The notes: generated from the sequence alone by a model not told the origin. DNA of 64,000 nt from Candidatus Woesearchaeota archaeon (GCA_016188115.1 JACPIK010000002.1:212125-276124); one strand, 5' to 3'. Shown: positions 42,329-51,512, counted from the first letter of the stretch. Numbers and translations: made by a program.

Positions 42329-43540
42329 ATGCCTTCATTCACCTACGAAACGCTTTCCTTCACCAAAACAGAATCTCACTTAGTCGTTACCCTTCTCAAA
42401 CTCTTTACCACGAAAATCCCTTTAAGTGAAATCACTGCTATCGGCGAATTCAGCCTCCCCAATCCCAATACCATCACATTCAACATAGGCGATGAAGACA
42501 AAATCCAACGTAAATTCTCTTACGTTCTCGAGAATTATTTCGACCATCTCACCACCAAACTTACTGGCAATCCCGCAACCTACATTCACAAAAACTCTGG
42601 CATTCCTTTAATTGGCAATGTAGCATTTGGCATTGTGTATCGTAACTCATCCATCATTGAAATCAAACCTGTCACCTCCTGTAATCTCGACTGCGTCTAC
42701 TGTTCCATCTCCGAAGGACTCTCGAGCACCAAACACGATTTTGTGGTAGAATTAGATTATCTTCTCGAAGAGTTAGACAAAATCTTGCAATTCGTCAACG
42801 AACCGTTAGAAATTCACATTGGTGTGCAAGGCGAACCATTTCTCTATGCTGACATGGATCTACTTATCGAACGCCTCCAACTTCTCGAATTAGTCCACAC
42901 GATCTCCATCGACACCAATGGAACTTTGCTAAACAAAGACCGTATCGACAGATTAGCGAAATGCACCAAACTTCAAATCAATCTCTCACTAGACGCAATT
43001 GACCCAGAAAAAGCCAAAATCATCGCTGGCACTAAAAATTACAACGTGGAACACGTTAAAGAAATCATCAAATACGCTTCCCAAAAACTCAACGTCATCG
43101 TTGCTCCCGTTCTTACTAAAGGATTTAATGAAGATGAAATGGACAAAATTATTGAGTTCATCAAATCACTTCCTAAGCAGCCTATTTTGGGGATTCAAAA
43201 CTTTCTTCGATATAAAACTGGTCGAAACGCTGCGCAAGAAATACCGTGGGAGGACTTTTATGCTCTTCTCGAAAAGCTCGAAAAAAAACATCACATCAAA
43301 CTTAAATTAAGCAAAGAAGACTTTCATATTCGTAAAATAAAACCACTACCCAAACCATTCAATGAGGGAGACATACTCTATGCCCGAGTTAAATGTCCGG
43401 ATCGTTTTCCTCATTCTATCATTGCCGTTGCCAAAGATCGCAACATTGCTGTTCCGTTGTGCGAATACAAGAAAGATAAGAAAATTAAAGTGCAGATTGT
43501 GCGTGATAAACACAATATTTTCACCGCAAAGGTAGTCTAA
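42329..43540 (+). CDS. Radical SAM protein (archaeal, COG2100-like)
   Basis: 403 residues. The radical SAM cluster motif is C118-x3-C122-x2-C125 in KPVTSCNLDCVYCSI. HIGVQGEPFLYADMDLLIE and ISIDTNGTLLN are the GGE-like and strand-4 elements that bind SAM. An N-terminal about 100-residue domain precedes the barrel, and the C-terminal about 55 residues (ILYARVKCPDRFPHSIIAVA, then KVQIVRDKHNIFTAKVV) look like a TRAM/OB-type RNA-binding module. That combination suggests RNA modification, but the substrate is unknown. It overlaps the convergent gene at 43521 by 20 bases. Confidence 0.85.
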   Translation: MPSFTYETLSFTKTESHLVVTLLKLFTTKIPLSEITAIGEFSLPNPNTITFNIGDEDKIQRKFSYVLENYFDHLTTKLTGNPATYIHKNSGIPLIGNVAFGIVYRNSSIIEIKPVTSCNLDCVYCSISEGLSSTKHDFVVELDYLLEELDKILQFVNEPLEIHIGVQGEPFLYADMDLLIERLQLLELVHTISIDTNGTLLNKDRIDRLAKCTKLQINLSLDAIDPEKAKIIAGTKNYNVEHVKEIIKYASQKLNVIVAPVLTKGFNEDEMDKIIEFIKSLPKQPILGIQNFLRYKTGRNAAQEIPWEDFYALLEKLEKKHHIKLKLSKEDFHIRKIKPLPKPFNEGDILYARVKCPDRFPHSIIAVAKDRNIAVPLCEYKKDKKIKVQIVRDKHNIFTAKVV

Positions 43541-43979
43541 GTTGAATTTGTTCGTTGCTAAAAATTGTCTCAAGACCAGAGTCTCGTGTAACATAGAGCT
43601 CAAAAATGCCATATTTTGGTCTCAAAACTGCCAGAGCCCATCTATTAGGCAGATCATCTCTTTTTCGTAATTCCTTTCTATCATTATAATCGGGAAAACC
43701 TGTTCGATCAACAACCCGTATCTGTCTATCTTTTACAAAAGGTTCTACTGTCTCTATGAGATTATGTGGTCGGGGAATCATTTCTTCCACATCTGTCACA
43801 TCCATGCTGTGCGTTGCAATAAACACTTCCAACGAATGTCTTTGGTAGATACGAGCAAAAGTATTATCTTTAGATTCATACACAACACCTAAACTAGAAT
43901 ATTTCAGACTATCAAACAGTCCAAGATCACGTGCTCCACCCCAAGATAAAGCATATGCGCGTAACAGCCCTTGCGTCAT
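43521..43979 (-). CDS. Hypothetical protein (152 aa)
   Basis: 152 residues from the ATG at 43979, supported by ATTTATAAAT 26 bp upstream; the longer frame back to 44060 would read through that promoter. Soluble alpha/beta with RHSLEVFIATHSMDVTDVEE and NRWALAVLRPKYGIFELYV. The pattern of a strand ending in T-H-S and Arg/Asp-rich loops does not match a family that I know. The 3' end overlaps the radical SAM gene. Confidence 0.6.
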   Translation of the reverse strand: MTQGLLRAYALSWGGARDLGLFDSLKYSSLGVVYESKDNTFARIYQRHSLEVFIATHSMDVTDVEEMIPRPHNLIETVEPFVKDRQIRVVDRTGFPDYNDRKELRKRDDLPNRWALAVLRPKYGIFELYVTRDSGLETIFSNEQIQLRLPLR

Positions 43980-44000
43980 GATACTCCGAAAGAGTGATAA

Positions 44001-44010
44001 ATTTATAAAT
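44001..44010 (-). promoter_or_regulatory. TATA-like box for the 152-aa gene
   Basis: The palindromic ATTTATAAAT is centred 26 bp upstream of the ATG at 43979 on the minus strand and fixes that start. Confidence 0.55.
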
Positions 44011-44110
44011 TCTGCCCCTATTTTAAAGCTAAGAGGGAGATAGACTAAAGTTTGAAACAACCTTTCAAACCCACAAAAGTCAACACAACAATCATATTTG
44101 GAGAATAATC

Positions 44111-45325
44111 ATGGCAACCCCCCTTAAACCAACACCTCAATCAATACTTTATGTACTTACTGATCCTAGTACTGGCGCGCGTGTCTTTGAAAGAGATCAT
44201 GCACTGCGTGTTTTACAAAACACGTCTGATTATTCGGTATTTCAAGACCCTAAAGCCATCGCCGCATCTATTGGTGAGTCACCATACGTTCTTGAAGTAA
44301 CTGGAAGTGGAACCGTAAATCCCCAAATAAGGATACACGTAACCTCTCAGGATGTAAGCAAACACTTTCTTATGGCTGAATTAGAAGGAAGCCTTAAAGA
44401 AGACCTAGTCTCTCAACTTAATACAGCCAGAGCAGAAAAAGTTGCAGCAGAAAAAGCACATCATGCCTTCCGCCAGCGTCTTGGTCTAGGTCTAGGTCTT
44501 GGTGTTGGATTAGGTATTGTTGGCGTAGCAGCTCTTGCAACAAGCGCATATGTTACAGGTAAAACAAAAGCAGATCAACAAGCATTTACTGCCCAATACA
44601 CAGCTATCAAATCCAGTACTCCTAGTTCTCAAACTGATCTTGATGCATTAGTTACAACTATTGCCAATCTTAGAGCGCAAACCACCCAATTAGGAGATGA
44701 AATGAAAATACTTCAAGCGCAACGTGATACCTATCAAGCCGATCTCAGAAGAGTGCAAGATGATCAAGCAGCTGCCGCAAAAACACTTGAAAGTGCTCAA
44801 GCGCAAATTCAACCGCTTGCCAACATCATTCATACGTATACTGTTGTTACACAAGACCTCAAAGCGCTTCCTGATGCTATTGTTTTTCAAGCAAGGAAGT
44901 TTCAGCAGCTTCTTCGAGCAGGGAGAGATTATGAAACCTCTATTCAGAAAGGTGCAGGCGATGCAACAAAATATCTTGCTCTCATGGATGCCCAAGTACA
45001 CACTCTTGCCCAGCAGCAAATCACCCGTGATCGTGCAGATCTTACAAAAATTCTCAATGGTCCTGCCCCACTCACACCAGAAAGTCAAACACATTACACT
45101 GTCGTTATACGAGATCTAGCTCAAAGTGAATGTATTGCCCAAACACCTCTTCCGCAAGGAGTTAGCTGTACTCAAAATGGAATGCAAGTAAGTGGGTCTG
45201 ATCTTGCTGAGGTTACAGGGAAATTCTTTTTGAGTTTAGGATTACCTGGAGATGCAAGTACACAAGATCGTTTTAAACAGTATACTTCACCTACTCTCAC
45301 TCAAATGGGTAATCCTATACTCTAA
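44111..45325 (+). CDS. Membrane-anchored coiled-coil protein, unknown (paralogue of the gene at 3783)
   Basis: 404 residues. N-terminal domain (about 1-115), a charged helix, one membrane segment (about 122-145: LGLGLGLGVGLGIVGVAALA), a coiled coil (about 160-240: ANLRAQTTQLGDEMKILQAQ), then a C-terminal domain. The region LKALPDAIVFQARKFQQLLR...LTKILN aligns with YKELPGMAQGVRQRAKWEIK...IRGLL in the protein at 3783, and both continue with a P-x(4)-Y-x(5)-D-L helix. Shine-Dalgarno GGAG at 44100-44103. Role unknown; presence of two copies suggests a lineage-specific family. Confidence 0.75.
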   Translation: MATPLKPTPQSILYVLTDPSTGARVFERDHALRVLQNTSDYSVFQDPKAIAASIGESPYVLEVTGSGTVNPQIRIHVTSQDVSKHFLMAELEGSLKEDLVSQLNTARAEKVAAEKAHHAFRQRLGLGLGLGVGLGIVGVAALATSAYVTGKTKADQQAFTAQYTAIKSSTPSSQTDLDALVTTIANLRAQTTQLGDEMKILQAQRDTYQADLRRVQDDQAAAAKTLESAQAQIQPLANIIHTYTVVTQDLKALPDAIVFQARKFQQLLRAGRDYETSIQKGAGDATKYLALMDAQVHTLAQQQITRDRADLTKILNGPAPLTPESQTHYTVVIRDLAQSECIAQTPLPQGVSCTQNGMQVSGSDLAEVTGKFFLSLGLPGDASTQDRFKQYTSPTLTQMGNPIL

Positions 45326-45484
45326 AATTTAGTCCAGAATAGATATTTTCAAATTGTTTTTCTCTTCTTCTCTTCTTTATATCATTTTTTCTTCACTTCC
45401 CTTTTTCCCTAACTTTTTCCTTCTCTCCAATGTCTCTACTCCACAACCTAAACCTTTAAATTCCCCTTTTCTTCAAACATCACC

Positions 45485-46315
45485 ATGAAGATCTTTTGGT
45501 ATGCTCTTATTTTAACGCTAACTCTGTATGGTGCAATAGCAACCCCTACCTTAGTCAACGTGACTGCGCTACCACAAGGCTGGCCCTGTGATGAGTTTAA
45601 AGTCATGCAAAAAACGTTTATTGCAAATGCTACAGATATTTACACTGGTCTTTTATGTCCGCGTGATGCCCGCTATGATTTATTTGAATGTCCAGGTGAT
45701 ACGTGCTCATTTATTGGACAAGCCTATAAAGTTCAAGGAACACTTCCTCTCTTCACCCCTTATGAAATTGGTCAAACCTATCGTTATCATTGCTACGCAT
45801 GTGAAGGAACCTGCGCATTAACAGTTCGTGAAGGAGAACGTATTAGTCTACCTCAATTTTTTGAAGGGCTAAATGTATCATTACTAACCTCTCAAGCACC
45901 TTTCACACCAGACGGAATCTGGAACACCAAACGTGGTGATGCTGGTCATTACAATGTCACTGTTCAAATTAAAGACGCAACTAAAATAGACGAAGCGACA
46001 TTTTGTGTTGCTGTAAACAAAATTAATATCCCTCCCCACATTCGAATCAATGCTACTCGAATCGTTGTTAATGAAGGTGACACCGTCACGATTCCCGTAA
46101 CCTGTACTGATCCCAATAACGATCCCGTTACCATCACCTATACTGGTTGGATGTTTACCAACGAACGAAAAACAACGTACGAAGATGCAGGAAAATATAC
46201 TGTTGATGTAACCTGCCTTGATAACGAGGGCGTCGGACAAAAAGCCACCGTTCATGTTGAGGTTCTTGATGTGAATCGTCCTCCAGAAATCTTCCAAGTT
46301 GAACGACGATCTTAA
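45485..46315 (+). CDS. Secreted protein with an Ig/cadherin-like domain
   Basis: 276 residues. Signal peptide about 1-19 (FWYALILTLTLYGAIA). The first part has paired cysteines (FECPGDTC, YHCYACEGTC) and several N-x-T/S sites. Residues about 185-265 form an Ig-like beta domain of the kind found in surface proteins (VVNEGDTVTIPVTCTDPNND, YEDAGKYTVDVTCLDNEG). The end, VLDVNRPPEI, is how the next such repeat normally begins, so the protein may have lost further repeats or simply stops early. Probably cell-surface. TTTAAA lies 27 bp before the ATG. Confidence 0.72.
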   Translation: MKIFWYALILTLTLYGAIATPTLVNVTALPQGWPCDEFKVMQKTFIANATDIYTGLLCPRDARYDLFECPGDTCSFIGQAYKVQGTLPLFTPYEIGQTYRYHCYACEGTCALTVREGERISLPQFFEGLNVSLLTSQAPFTPDGIWNTKRGDAGHYNVTVQIKDATKIDEATFCVAVNKINIPPHIRINATRIVVNEGDTVTIPVTCTDPNNDPVTITYTGWMFTNERKTTYEDAGKYTVDVTCLDNEGVGQKATVHVEVLDVNRPPEIFQVERRS

Positions 46316-46331
46316 ACTCTAAATTTTAATT

Positions 46332-47300
46332 TTATGTTTTTTCTACTATTTTAACAAGAGCAACTGTCTTATTATCCTGTGTGAAAGGAAATTCCAAATC
46401 TACTATCTCTTCAGCAGCATTATACAACGAAGAATGATTTGCAAGTATCTCTGCAAGAAGAGAACGTCGGCGATACCCTCCAAATTTCCCTTGAAATGGT
46501 TTAATTGCCCCATCAACCATCAGGGCAAATATATCTCCTGGTTTGACTGTGAGACGTCGAGTGTGAGCATTATATCCTTGTTCAGCTCCCACTTCAAACA
46601 TTCTGCGTTCTAAACTAAATCTTTGGAAGTGATTCAAACTCGCAGTTACAACACTAGATAACGATTTGACTTCACCATCAGCACCTCTTGTTCCCCATAA
46701 TTCTCCATCAATAATAACTTCGTCTCGGTCATGGTTATCAAAATCGAGGGCATCAGCTATATTACATTTTTCCTCTTTTATAATATAATCACACATTCGA
46801 CTATCATCGCGCGTGAGAATGTACGCCTCGCCTTCCCTACATAAATAAATCCTGCTATCTCCTTTATTTCCTAGCTCTGCATATCCTTCTTTATGTATTG
46901 TTACCAGAGAAGTAGTACTACCAAAGTTAGTGCTAGTTGAACGTAGTTGCCCAATTCTACTCTTCACGCGTGTTTCAAAACGAGAAAGAATATCCAAATG
47001 TGGTGGCTGCTCTTGTGCTGCTAATTCTATAAATACATCGCCGGCAGTTTTACTAATTTCTTCGCCTTTGATACCAAAACCATCACCTACAAACACTCCG
47101 CCCAGATAAGGATAATTGCTTCCAGTGTCGTTCGTATCTTTGATAGAACAAAGCAGTGGTGTAAGTTTATGAGGGACATATACCTGAAGCTGTGGCTTCC
47201 ATAGACATCCATCTTTATAATAAAATCCTGTAGCATAATCTTGATTGCTCTCGCGCAAATTCTGATACGTAAGCAAGACTATCTCTACTCCTAAAACCAT
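46332..47300 (-). CDS. PP2C-family protein phosphatase
   Basis: 322 residues. PP2C motifs appear in order: GGVFVGDGFG (metal-binding D-G-x-G), FGSTTSLVTIHKEGY, ELGNKGDSRIYLCREGE (G-D-S-R), VKPGDIFALMVDGAI (G-D...D-G, metal Asp), and DNKTVALVKI at the C-terminus (D-N-x-T). These Mn/Mg enzymes dephosphorylate Ser/Thr in regulatory proteins; they are rare in archaea. No kinase gene is adjacent. TTTATATATT lies 25 bp before the ATG. Confidence 0.85.
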   Translation of the reverse strand: MVLGVEIVLLTYQNLRESNQDYATGFYYKDGCLWKPQLQVYVPHKLTPLLCSIKDTNDTGSNYPYLGGVFVGDGFGIKGEEISKTAGDVFIELAAQEQPPHLDILSRFETRVKSRIGQLRSTSTNFGSTTSLVTIHKEGYAELGNKGDSRIYLCREGEAYILTRDDSRMCDYIIKEEKCNIADALDFDNHDRDEVIIDGELWGTRGADGEVKSLSSVVTASLNHFQRFSLERRMFEVGAEQGYNAHTRRLTVKPGDIFALMVDGAIKPFQGKFGGYRRRSLLAEILANHSSLYNAAEEIVDLEFPFTQDNKTVALVKIVEKT

Positions 47301-47320
47301 TTATCTTAAAAAGTAACTCA

Positions 47321-47330
47321 AATATATAAA
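47321..47330 (-). promoter_or_regulatory. TATA-like box for the PP2C gene
   Basis: On the minus strand TTTATATATT is centred about 25 bp before the ATG at 47300. Confidence 0.55.
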
Positions 47331-47359
47331 GAAAGTGGAATTGTTACTTGAAAGTAGGG

Positions 47360-47860
47360 TTATTCTTCCGGATTTACTTCATCTTCAAATTCTACAAACC
47401 GTTCTTCATCAAAAGAATAATACTTGCTTGAGGACTGATTTAATTTATGTATTTCATCCAGAAGATGAAATAAAACATCTTTAAGTTCATGTGACATACG
47501 GTCCTCAACAGGGACATATTCAACATTAAGAATTTCACAAATTTCATTCCGATCTTCTGCAGTTAAACGACCAAGTTTCTTCATTAAATCGCCACTGCAC
47601 ATAAGAACCTCATGTAATTCATCTTCCACGAGGGCAACTTGCTCCATGAGACTTTCAAACAATGCTCGATGAAGGTTAGAAAGGATATTTTTCTCTAAAG
47701 TAAGAGGAGCAACCTGAGTCAGTTCTTCAATTTCTACTAACGATTTATCAAAACTCTGATGCATCTCATAGCGTTTCATGTACTCTGTTGCTTTGGAAAT
47801 TACCTCTAAGAGGGTTAATGCCCGTTCACAAAGGGGAAGATAATCTACTTTCTTTCTCAT
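47360..47860 (-). CDS. Helical hypothetical protein (166 aa)
   Basis: 166 residues, acidic, four or five amphipathic helices (LCERALTLLEVISKATEYM, then ALFESLMEQVALVEDELHEVL). No motif. TTTTTAAAGG lies 27 bp upstream of the ATG. It precedes the PP2C gene on the same strand but both have separate promoters. Function unknown. Confidence 0.6.
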   Translation of the reverse strand: MRKKVDYLPLCERALTLLEVISKATEYMKRYEMHQSFDKSLVEIEELTQVAPLTLEKNILSNLHRALFESLMEQVALVEDELHEVLMCSGDLMKKLGRLTAEDRNEICEILNVEYVPVEDRMSHELKDVLFHLLDEIHKLNQSSSKYYSFDEERFVEFEDEVNPEE

Positions 47861-47925
47861 AAATTGTGAAAATGGTTTTCTCCTTTAAAAAGATTTTGAA
47901 CTATATTCTAATTCCTCTAACTTCC

Positions 47926-48456
47926 CTAACTACGCCGATTTGTGTTATCTCTTCTCTGAAACTCTTCATGAAATGACCATGTACTTCTGGGCACAAGATT
48001 CTTCCAATTTTGACCTTGTTTCATAAGCCTGCGCACCTTTGTTGCGCTAATATTACTATACAGCGAGAGGGGTGTCGTTTTATACCCTCCTCTGTGAAAA
48101 ACACGTAATGTATGAGGATTTCCAGAATATACATGTGTGTTTTTGCCAACCCGTTTTGCTATCTTTCGTATCCAAACAGCATCTTGCGCTACATCACGTA
48201 TCGAGAAGAGGATGTAATTCTTAATATTCACCGCAGCAAGTGCCGCCCTAATTATCGTGGCGCGTTGAGACACAGTATACGGATTTACCTGCGTTTTGCT
48301 TTCTTGAGCGCTGCCAATCCCAATATAAAGTAGATCTACTTTTGACAAAATTAGTTTTATTGCTTTAAGATGACCATTATGAAACGGTTGAAAGCGACCA
48401 ATAAAGAGACCAATCTTCTTCTTTTTCTCACCATTCTTCACTTTCTCTTCATTCAT
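47926..48456 (-). CDS. nadM: Nicotinamide-nucleotide adenylyltransferase (archaeal NMNAT)
   Basis: 176 residues, the size of archaeal NMNAT. Joins NMN (or NaMN) and ATP to make NAD. The nucleotidyltransferase signature GLFIGRFQPFHNGHLKAI (H-x-G-H), YIGIGSAQESKTQVNPYTVSQR, and the C-terminal ISATKVRRLMKQG (I-S-x-T-x-x-R) are all present. The first about 13 residues are a Lys-rich extension. It is divergent from adenylate kinase, with one TATA-like element centred between the two starts. Confidence 0.95.
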   Translation of the reverse strand: MNEEKVKNGEKKKKIGLFIGRFQPFHNGHLKAIKLILSKVDLLYIGIGSAQESKTQVNPYTVSQRATIIRAALAAVNIKNYILFSIRDVAQDAVWIRKIAKRVGKNTHVYSGNPHTLRVFHRGGYKTTPLSLYSNISATKVRRLMKQGQNWKNLVPRSTWSFHEEFQRRDNTNRRS

Positions 48457-48479
48457 AACTACACTAAAGACCGCAAGCC

Positions 48480-48488
48480 TTTTAAATT
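48480..48488. promoter_or_regulatory. Shared TATA-like element between nadM and adk
   Basis: TTTTAAATT with the palindromic core TTTAAA (48481-48486) lies in the 53-bp gap. Its centre is 26-27 bp from both ATG codons (48456 on minus, 48510 on plus), so one element could direct two leaderless transcripts in opposite directions. Confidence 0.55.
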
Positions 48489-48509
48489 TCTCCTCTTCTC
48501 GTCCTTTCT

Positions 48510-49100
48510 ATGAATATTCTCCTCTTAGGTCCTCCAGGTAGTGGTAAAGGCACTGTTGCTGCTCAACTGGTAAGTGATTTTGGCTATGTACATCTCTCCA
48601 CCGGAAACATGTTTCGTGATGAGATTGCCAAACAGACTCCTATTGGCAAAGAAGTTAAACATCTCTTGGATAGTGGAGTTCTTGTACCTGATGAACTTAC
48701 CATTCGCATGGTTAAATCAAAAATTGTCAAAGGCAAGGATTATATTTTTGATGGATTTCCTCGGACTATTCCTCAAGCCGATGCGTTTCCTCTTATTGAC
48801 CAAGTCATTTATTTTGATATTCCCCGAGAGGAAGTCGTCAAACGCTTTGCCGATCGTCGCATGGGAGATAATGGAACTATCTATAGCATGGCTCTTAACC
48901 CTCCGCCCAAAGGAGTTAAAGTGATTTTTCGTGAAGATGACAAACCGGAAGTAGTCACCAAACGCTTTGTTGAATATCAAGAAAAGACACAACCATTAGT
49001 TGACTATTACAAAAAGAAAAAAATTCTTCTTAAGATTGACGCTGTTAAAGCACCTGATATTGTGTATGCGCAGGTAAAGAAAGTCTTGGGAAAGAAGTAA
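48510..49100 (+). CDS. adk: Adenylate kinase (bacterial-like type)
   Basis: 196 residues. Interconverts ATP plus AMP with two ADP. Walker A is LLLGPPGSGKGTVAAQL; STGNMFRDEI and FDGFPRTIPQADAF bind AMP. The LID segment (DRRMGDNGTIYSMALNPPPK to FREDDKPEVV) is shorter than the long bacterial LID and lacks zinc Cys. The sequence follows the bacterial/eukaryotic Adk pattern, not the unrelated-looking archaeal AdkA, which suggests acquisition. Divergent from nadM, linking two adenylate-nucleotide enzymes. Confidence 0.95.
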   Translation: MNILLLGPPGSGKGTVAAQLVSDFGYVHLSTGNMFRDEIAKQTPIGKEVKHLLDSGVLVPDELTIRMVKSKIVKGKDYIFDGFPRTIPQADAFPLIDQVIYFDIPREEVVKRFADRRMGDNGTIYSMALNPPPKGVKVIFREDDKPEVVTKRFVEYQEKTQPLVDYYKKKKILLKIDAVKAPDIVYAQVKKVLGKK

Positions 49101-49107
49101 ATTTCAG

Positions 49108-50022
49108 TCAATTCCTTCTATTATCTTGCTTGTTTAACGTACCCATTAATTGTTCCTCTATGTCCTTACAACGTCTGGCGAATTGATGATACGTAGGTTC
49201 ATGCCAATGAATTAAAAAATCAGACGTATCATCTCCCTGCGAACTAGGTGGTGTTGCCAGAAGCCCTTGATCGACAAATGCTTGTAATATCGGACTTGCA
49301 CCTGTCCTTCTTTGAGCCTGGACAGGCGAATAAGTCATCACTAACAACGTACGTCCAATATCATAATTACTATCGGTGAGTTGAACAGCAGGAACAACAA
49401 TTCCATATTCTGAATTATCTTGAATTACTGTACCAAAATGACTGATTCCCTGGCTCTGATGATACCCTCCTGGAAATACTTCATGCTTACGACCAAGTTT
49501 TTTCAGAGCTGCCTCTAATCCCATGTCTTTACCTTTAAAATAATCTCCATTACTCAAATCTTTTCTAAGCTCGAAAAATTCCAACGATGGAGGATTAGTC
49601 AAATGCATTCCTAAGCGATCAATTAGTGCATAAACTGGAGGCAGAGTTTGGACAGAAGGTGAATCACCATCTTTAGTATACACAAATGGTACGTGAGCAA
49701 TATTGACTCCCCTGTAATTTTCAGGGCGATGTTGTGCTAACTTATGAGCTTCCATAATCTTTTCAACACCTAAATTTGCTTCTACTCCTTCTTGATTAGG
49801 ATCAATCTCTAATTTTTCTTTGATCTGTTCAGAAATTTTTCGTCTAAGGGCATCACCTAAAGGTGCAGTGTCATGTAAGAACCCAGAAAATTGACTGGGC
49901 AGTATTCCTATTTCATCACAAAATCTGTTTTGTGTTCTATATCTCTCACTTATTGCTAAAACCACTCTTTCACGTAATGGCCTAATAACATCGTACGATC
50001 GCGGAATACTAATCACTGTCAT
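49108..50022 (-). CDS. Hypothetical protein with an N-terminal HTH-like segment
   Basis: 304 residues. Residues about 20-65 (LAISERYRTQNRFCDEIGIL, then PSQFSGFLHDTAPLGDAL) resemble a Cro/C1-type helix-turn-helix. The remainder is alpha/beta without a recognised family; SQGISHFGTVIQDNSEYGIV and LTDSNYDIGRTLLVMTYSP look like part of a compact globular domain. TATTTATAAAATA lies 25 bp before the ATG. It may be a one-component regulator. Confidence 0.6.
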   Translation of the reverse strand: MTVISIPRSYDVIRPLRERVVLAISERYRTQNRFCDEIGILPSQFSGFLHDTAPLGDALRRKISEQIKEKLEIDPNQEGVEANLGVEKIMEAHKLAQHRPENYRGVNIAHVPFVYTKDGDSPSVQTLPPVYALIDRLGMHLTNPPSLEFFELRKDLSNGDYFKGKDMGLEAALKKLGRKHEVFPGGYHQSQGISHFGTVIQDNSEYGIVVPAVQLTDSNYDIGRTLLVMTYSPVQAQRRTGASPILQAFVDQGLLATPPSSQGDDTSDFLIHWHEPTYHQFARRCKDIEEQLMGTLNKQDNRRN

Positions 50023-50089
50023 TTTATTAAGAATTAATCTCTATTTTATAAATATTACTTATTTAGTATTACCTGCTAGTAGTGACAAA

Positions 50090-50896
50090 TCAACAGTACC
50101 TCACTCCGTCAACCACCATCAACGCTTTCTTCATCTCTTTGACATCATGCACACGCACCAGCGTTGCGCCTTTCATCACAGCAACTAAAGTAGACGCAAT
50201 CGTTCCTTCTAGCCTTTCCCGAGGACCAGCACCATTCATCAACGTCCCTAAAAACGATTTGCGCGATGTGCCAATCAATACTGGATAGCCAAGTGTGCAA
50301 AATTCATCAAAGCGTCGTAAGATCTCAAGATTATGTTCTAAATTTTTACCAAACCCGATGCCGGGATCAAGTATTATTTCATTAATCCCAGCCGTGCGAG
50401 CAATAACAATTCTCTCTTTAAAGAAGTCAACAATCTCAGCAACAACATCGTGATACGAAGGGTCTTTCTGCATCGTTTTTGGTTCTCCTAACATATGCAT
50501 AATAATCACAGGACATTGATGTCGAGCCACAACCTCAACCATTTTAGGATCACGCAGCCCAGAAATATCATTAATAATATCGGCACCTGCTTTCAATCCC
50601 GCCTCAGCAACTTCCCATTTATACGTATCCAATGAAATCGGTACATCAACTTCACCACGTAACTTTTCAATAACGGGGATCACACGTCGTAACTCTTCTT
50701 CCACACTAACTGGATCTGACCCTGGACGCGAACTCTCGCCGCCAATATCCAGAATATCTGCTCCTTCTTCAACTAACATTTTAGCATGTTCAACAGCGTT
50801 CTCTACAGAAAAGAACTCTCCTCCATCGGAAAAAGAATCTGGTGTGACATTAACAACACCAACGACCAATGTTTTAGTTTGATGTAGATTAAGCAT
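50090..50896 (-). CDS. folP: Dihydropteroate synthase
   Basis: 268 residues. Condenses dihydropterin pyrophosphate with p-aminobenzoate in folate synthesis. Signature segments are VGVVNVTPDSFSDGGEFF, ADILDIGGESSRPGSDPV, DIINDISGLRDPKMVEV, PVIIMHMLGEPKTM, DPGIGFGKNLEHNLEIL, and PVLIGTSRKSFLG, with C-terminal TLVRVHDVKEMKKAL. The ATG at 50896 overlaps the upstream NUDIX gene by 8 bases, which implies translational coupling. Folate synthesis by the FolP route is patchy in archaea. Confidence 0.95.
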   Translation of the reverse strand: MLNLHQTKTLVVGVVNVTPDSFSDGGEFFSVENAVEHAKMLVEEGADILDIGGESSRPGSDPVSVEEELRRVIPVIEKLRGEVDVPISLDTYKWEVAEAGLKAGADIINDISGLRDPKMVEVVARHQCPVIIMHMLGEPKTMQKDPSYHDVVAEIVDFFKERIVIARTAGINEIILDPGIGFGKNLEHNLEILRRFDEFCTLGYPVLIGTSRKSFLGTLMNGAGPRERLEGTIASTLVAVMKGATLVRVHDVKEMKKALMVVDGVRYC

Positions 50897-51407
50897 GACG
50901 ATCACATTCCACATTTTCAGAAGGGGAGTAACGAAGCACTTTGGCATATCCTTCCATTGCAATGGTTCGTTCTAATCTCTCGCACACTGCGTCGAACAGT
51001 ACTCGTTGCTCTGGAAACTTCACTAATTTTTCCAAAGCTTCTTGACGCGTATGCCACCCCCCGTGGCGATGATCTTTTTCGAATATCATCTCGGCATCTT
51101 CATCAATGAGCACAGCAAGTCCATATGCAACAGCGATGGTAGGTGTTTTTTCAGGTCCCCGTACTGTTTGATATGGTTCTGTTTGAAATAAAGTTTGAAT
51201 AAAATAGTGTCCCATGTCAACACCAATCTCCTCATGAACTTCCACAACCACTTGAACTAACGGGTCTAACCCCTCCAATCCTCCCTGTAAATTAGTGTGA
51301 TACCACTCGCCCCTCGAATTTCTTTTCTCAATCAGAAAATATTCCAGTCCTTCCCTTCCTTCCCGAAAAATAATTGCTCGTACAACATCTCGCCGTTCTA
51401 AGTCCAT
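50889..51407 (-). CDS. NUDIX hydrolase coupled to folP
   Basis: 172 residues. The NUDIX fold is shown by FREGREGLEYFLIEKRN, WYHTNLQGGLEGLD, and VEVHEEIGVDMG (E-E-x-G-U kept; the conserved Arg before it is replaced by Val, and the upstream Glu is not obvious). Because it overlaps folP by 8 bases, it may be the pyrophosphatase that removes pyrophosphate from dihydroneopterin triphosphate. That is contextual; a damaged NUDIX box makes activity uncertain. ATG at 51407 is chosen from a TTTTTTAAAG box 26 bp upstream. Confidence 0.78.
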   Translation of the reverse strand: MDLERRDVVRAIIFREGREGLEYFLIEKRNSRGEWYHTNLQGGLEGLDPLVQVVVEVHEEIGVDMGHYFIQTLFQTEPYQTVRGPEKTPTIAVAYGLAVLIDEDAEMIFEKDHRHGGWHTRQEALEKLVKFPEQRVLFDAVCERLERTIAMEGYAKVLRYSPSENVECDRHA

Positions 51408-51512
51408 ACCCCACTTTTTCGAACTCTTCTTTAAAAAATATCCTTCTAAGAACATTTAAATAAGTGGGTCTCTAAAACCAACCAAAAGAGGAGAAAAAGC
51501 GAACCCAATCCA

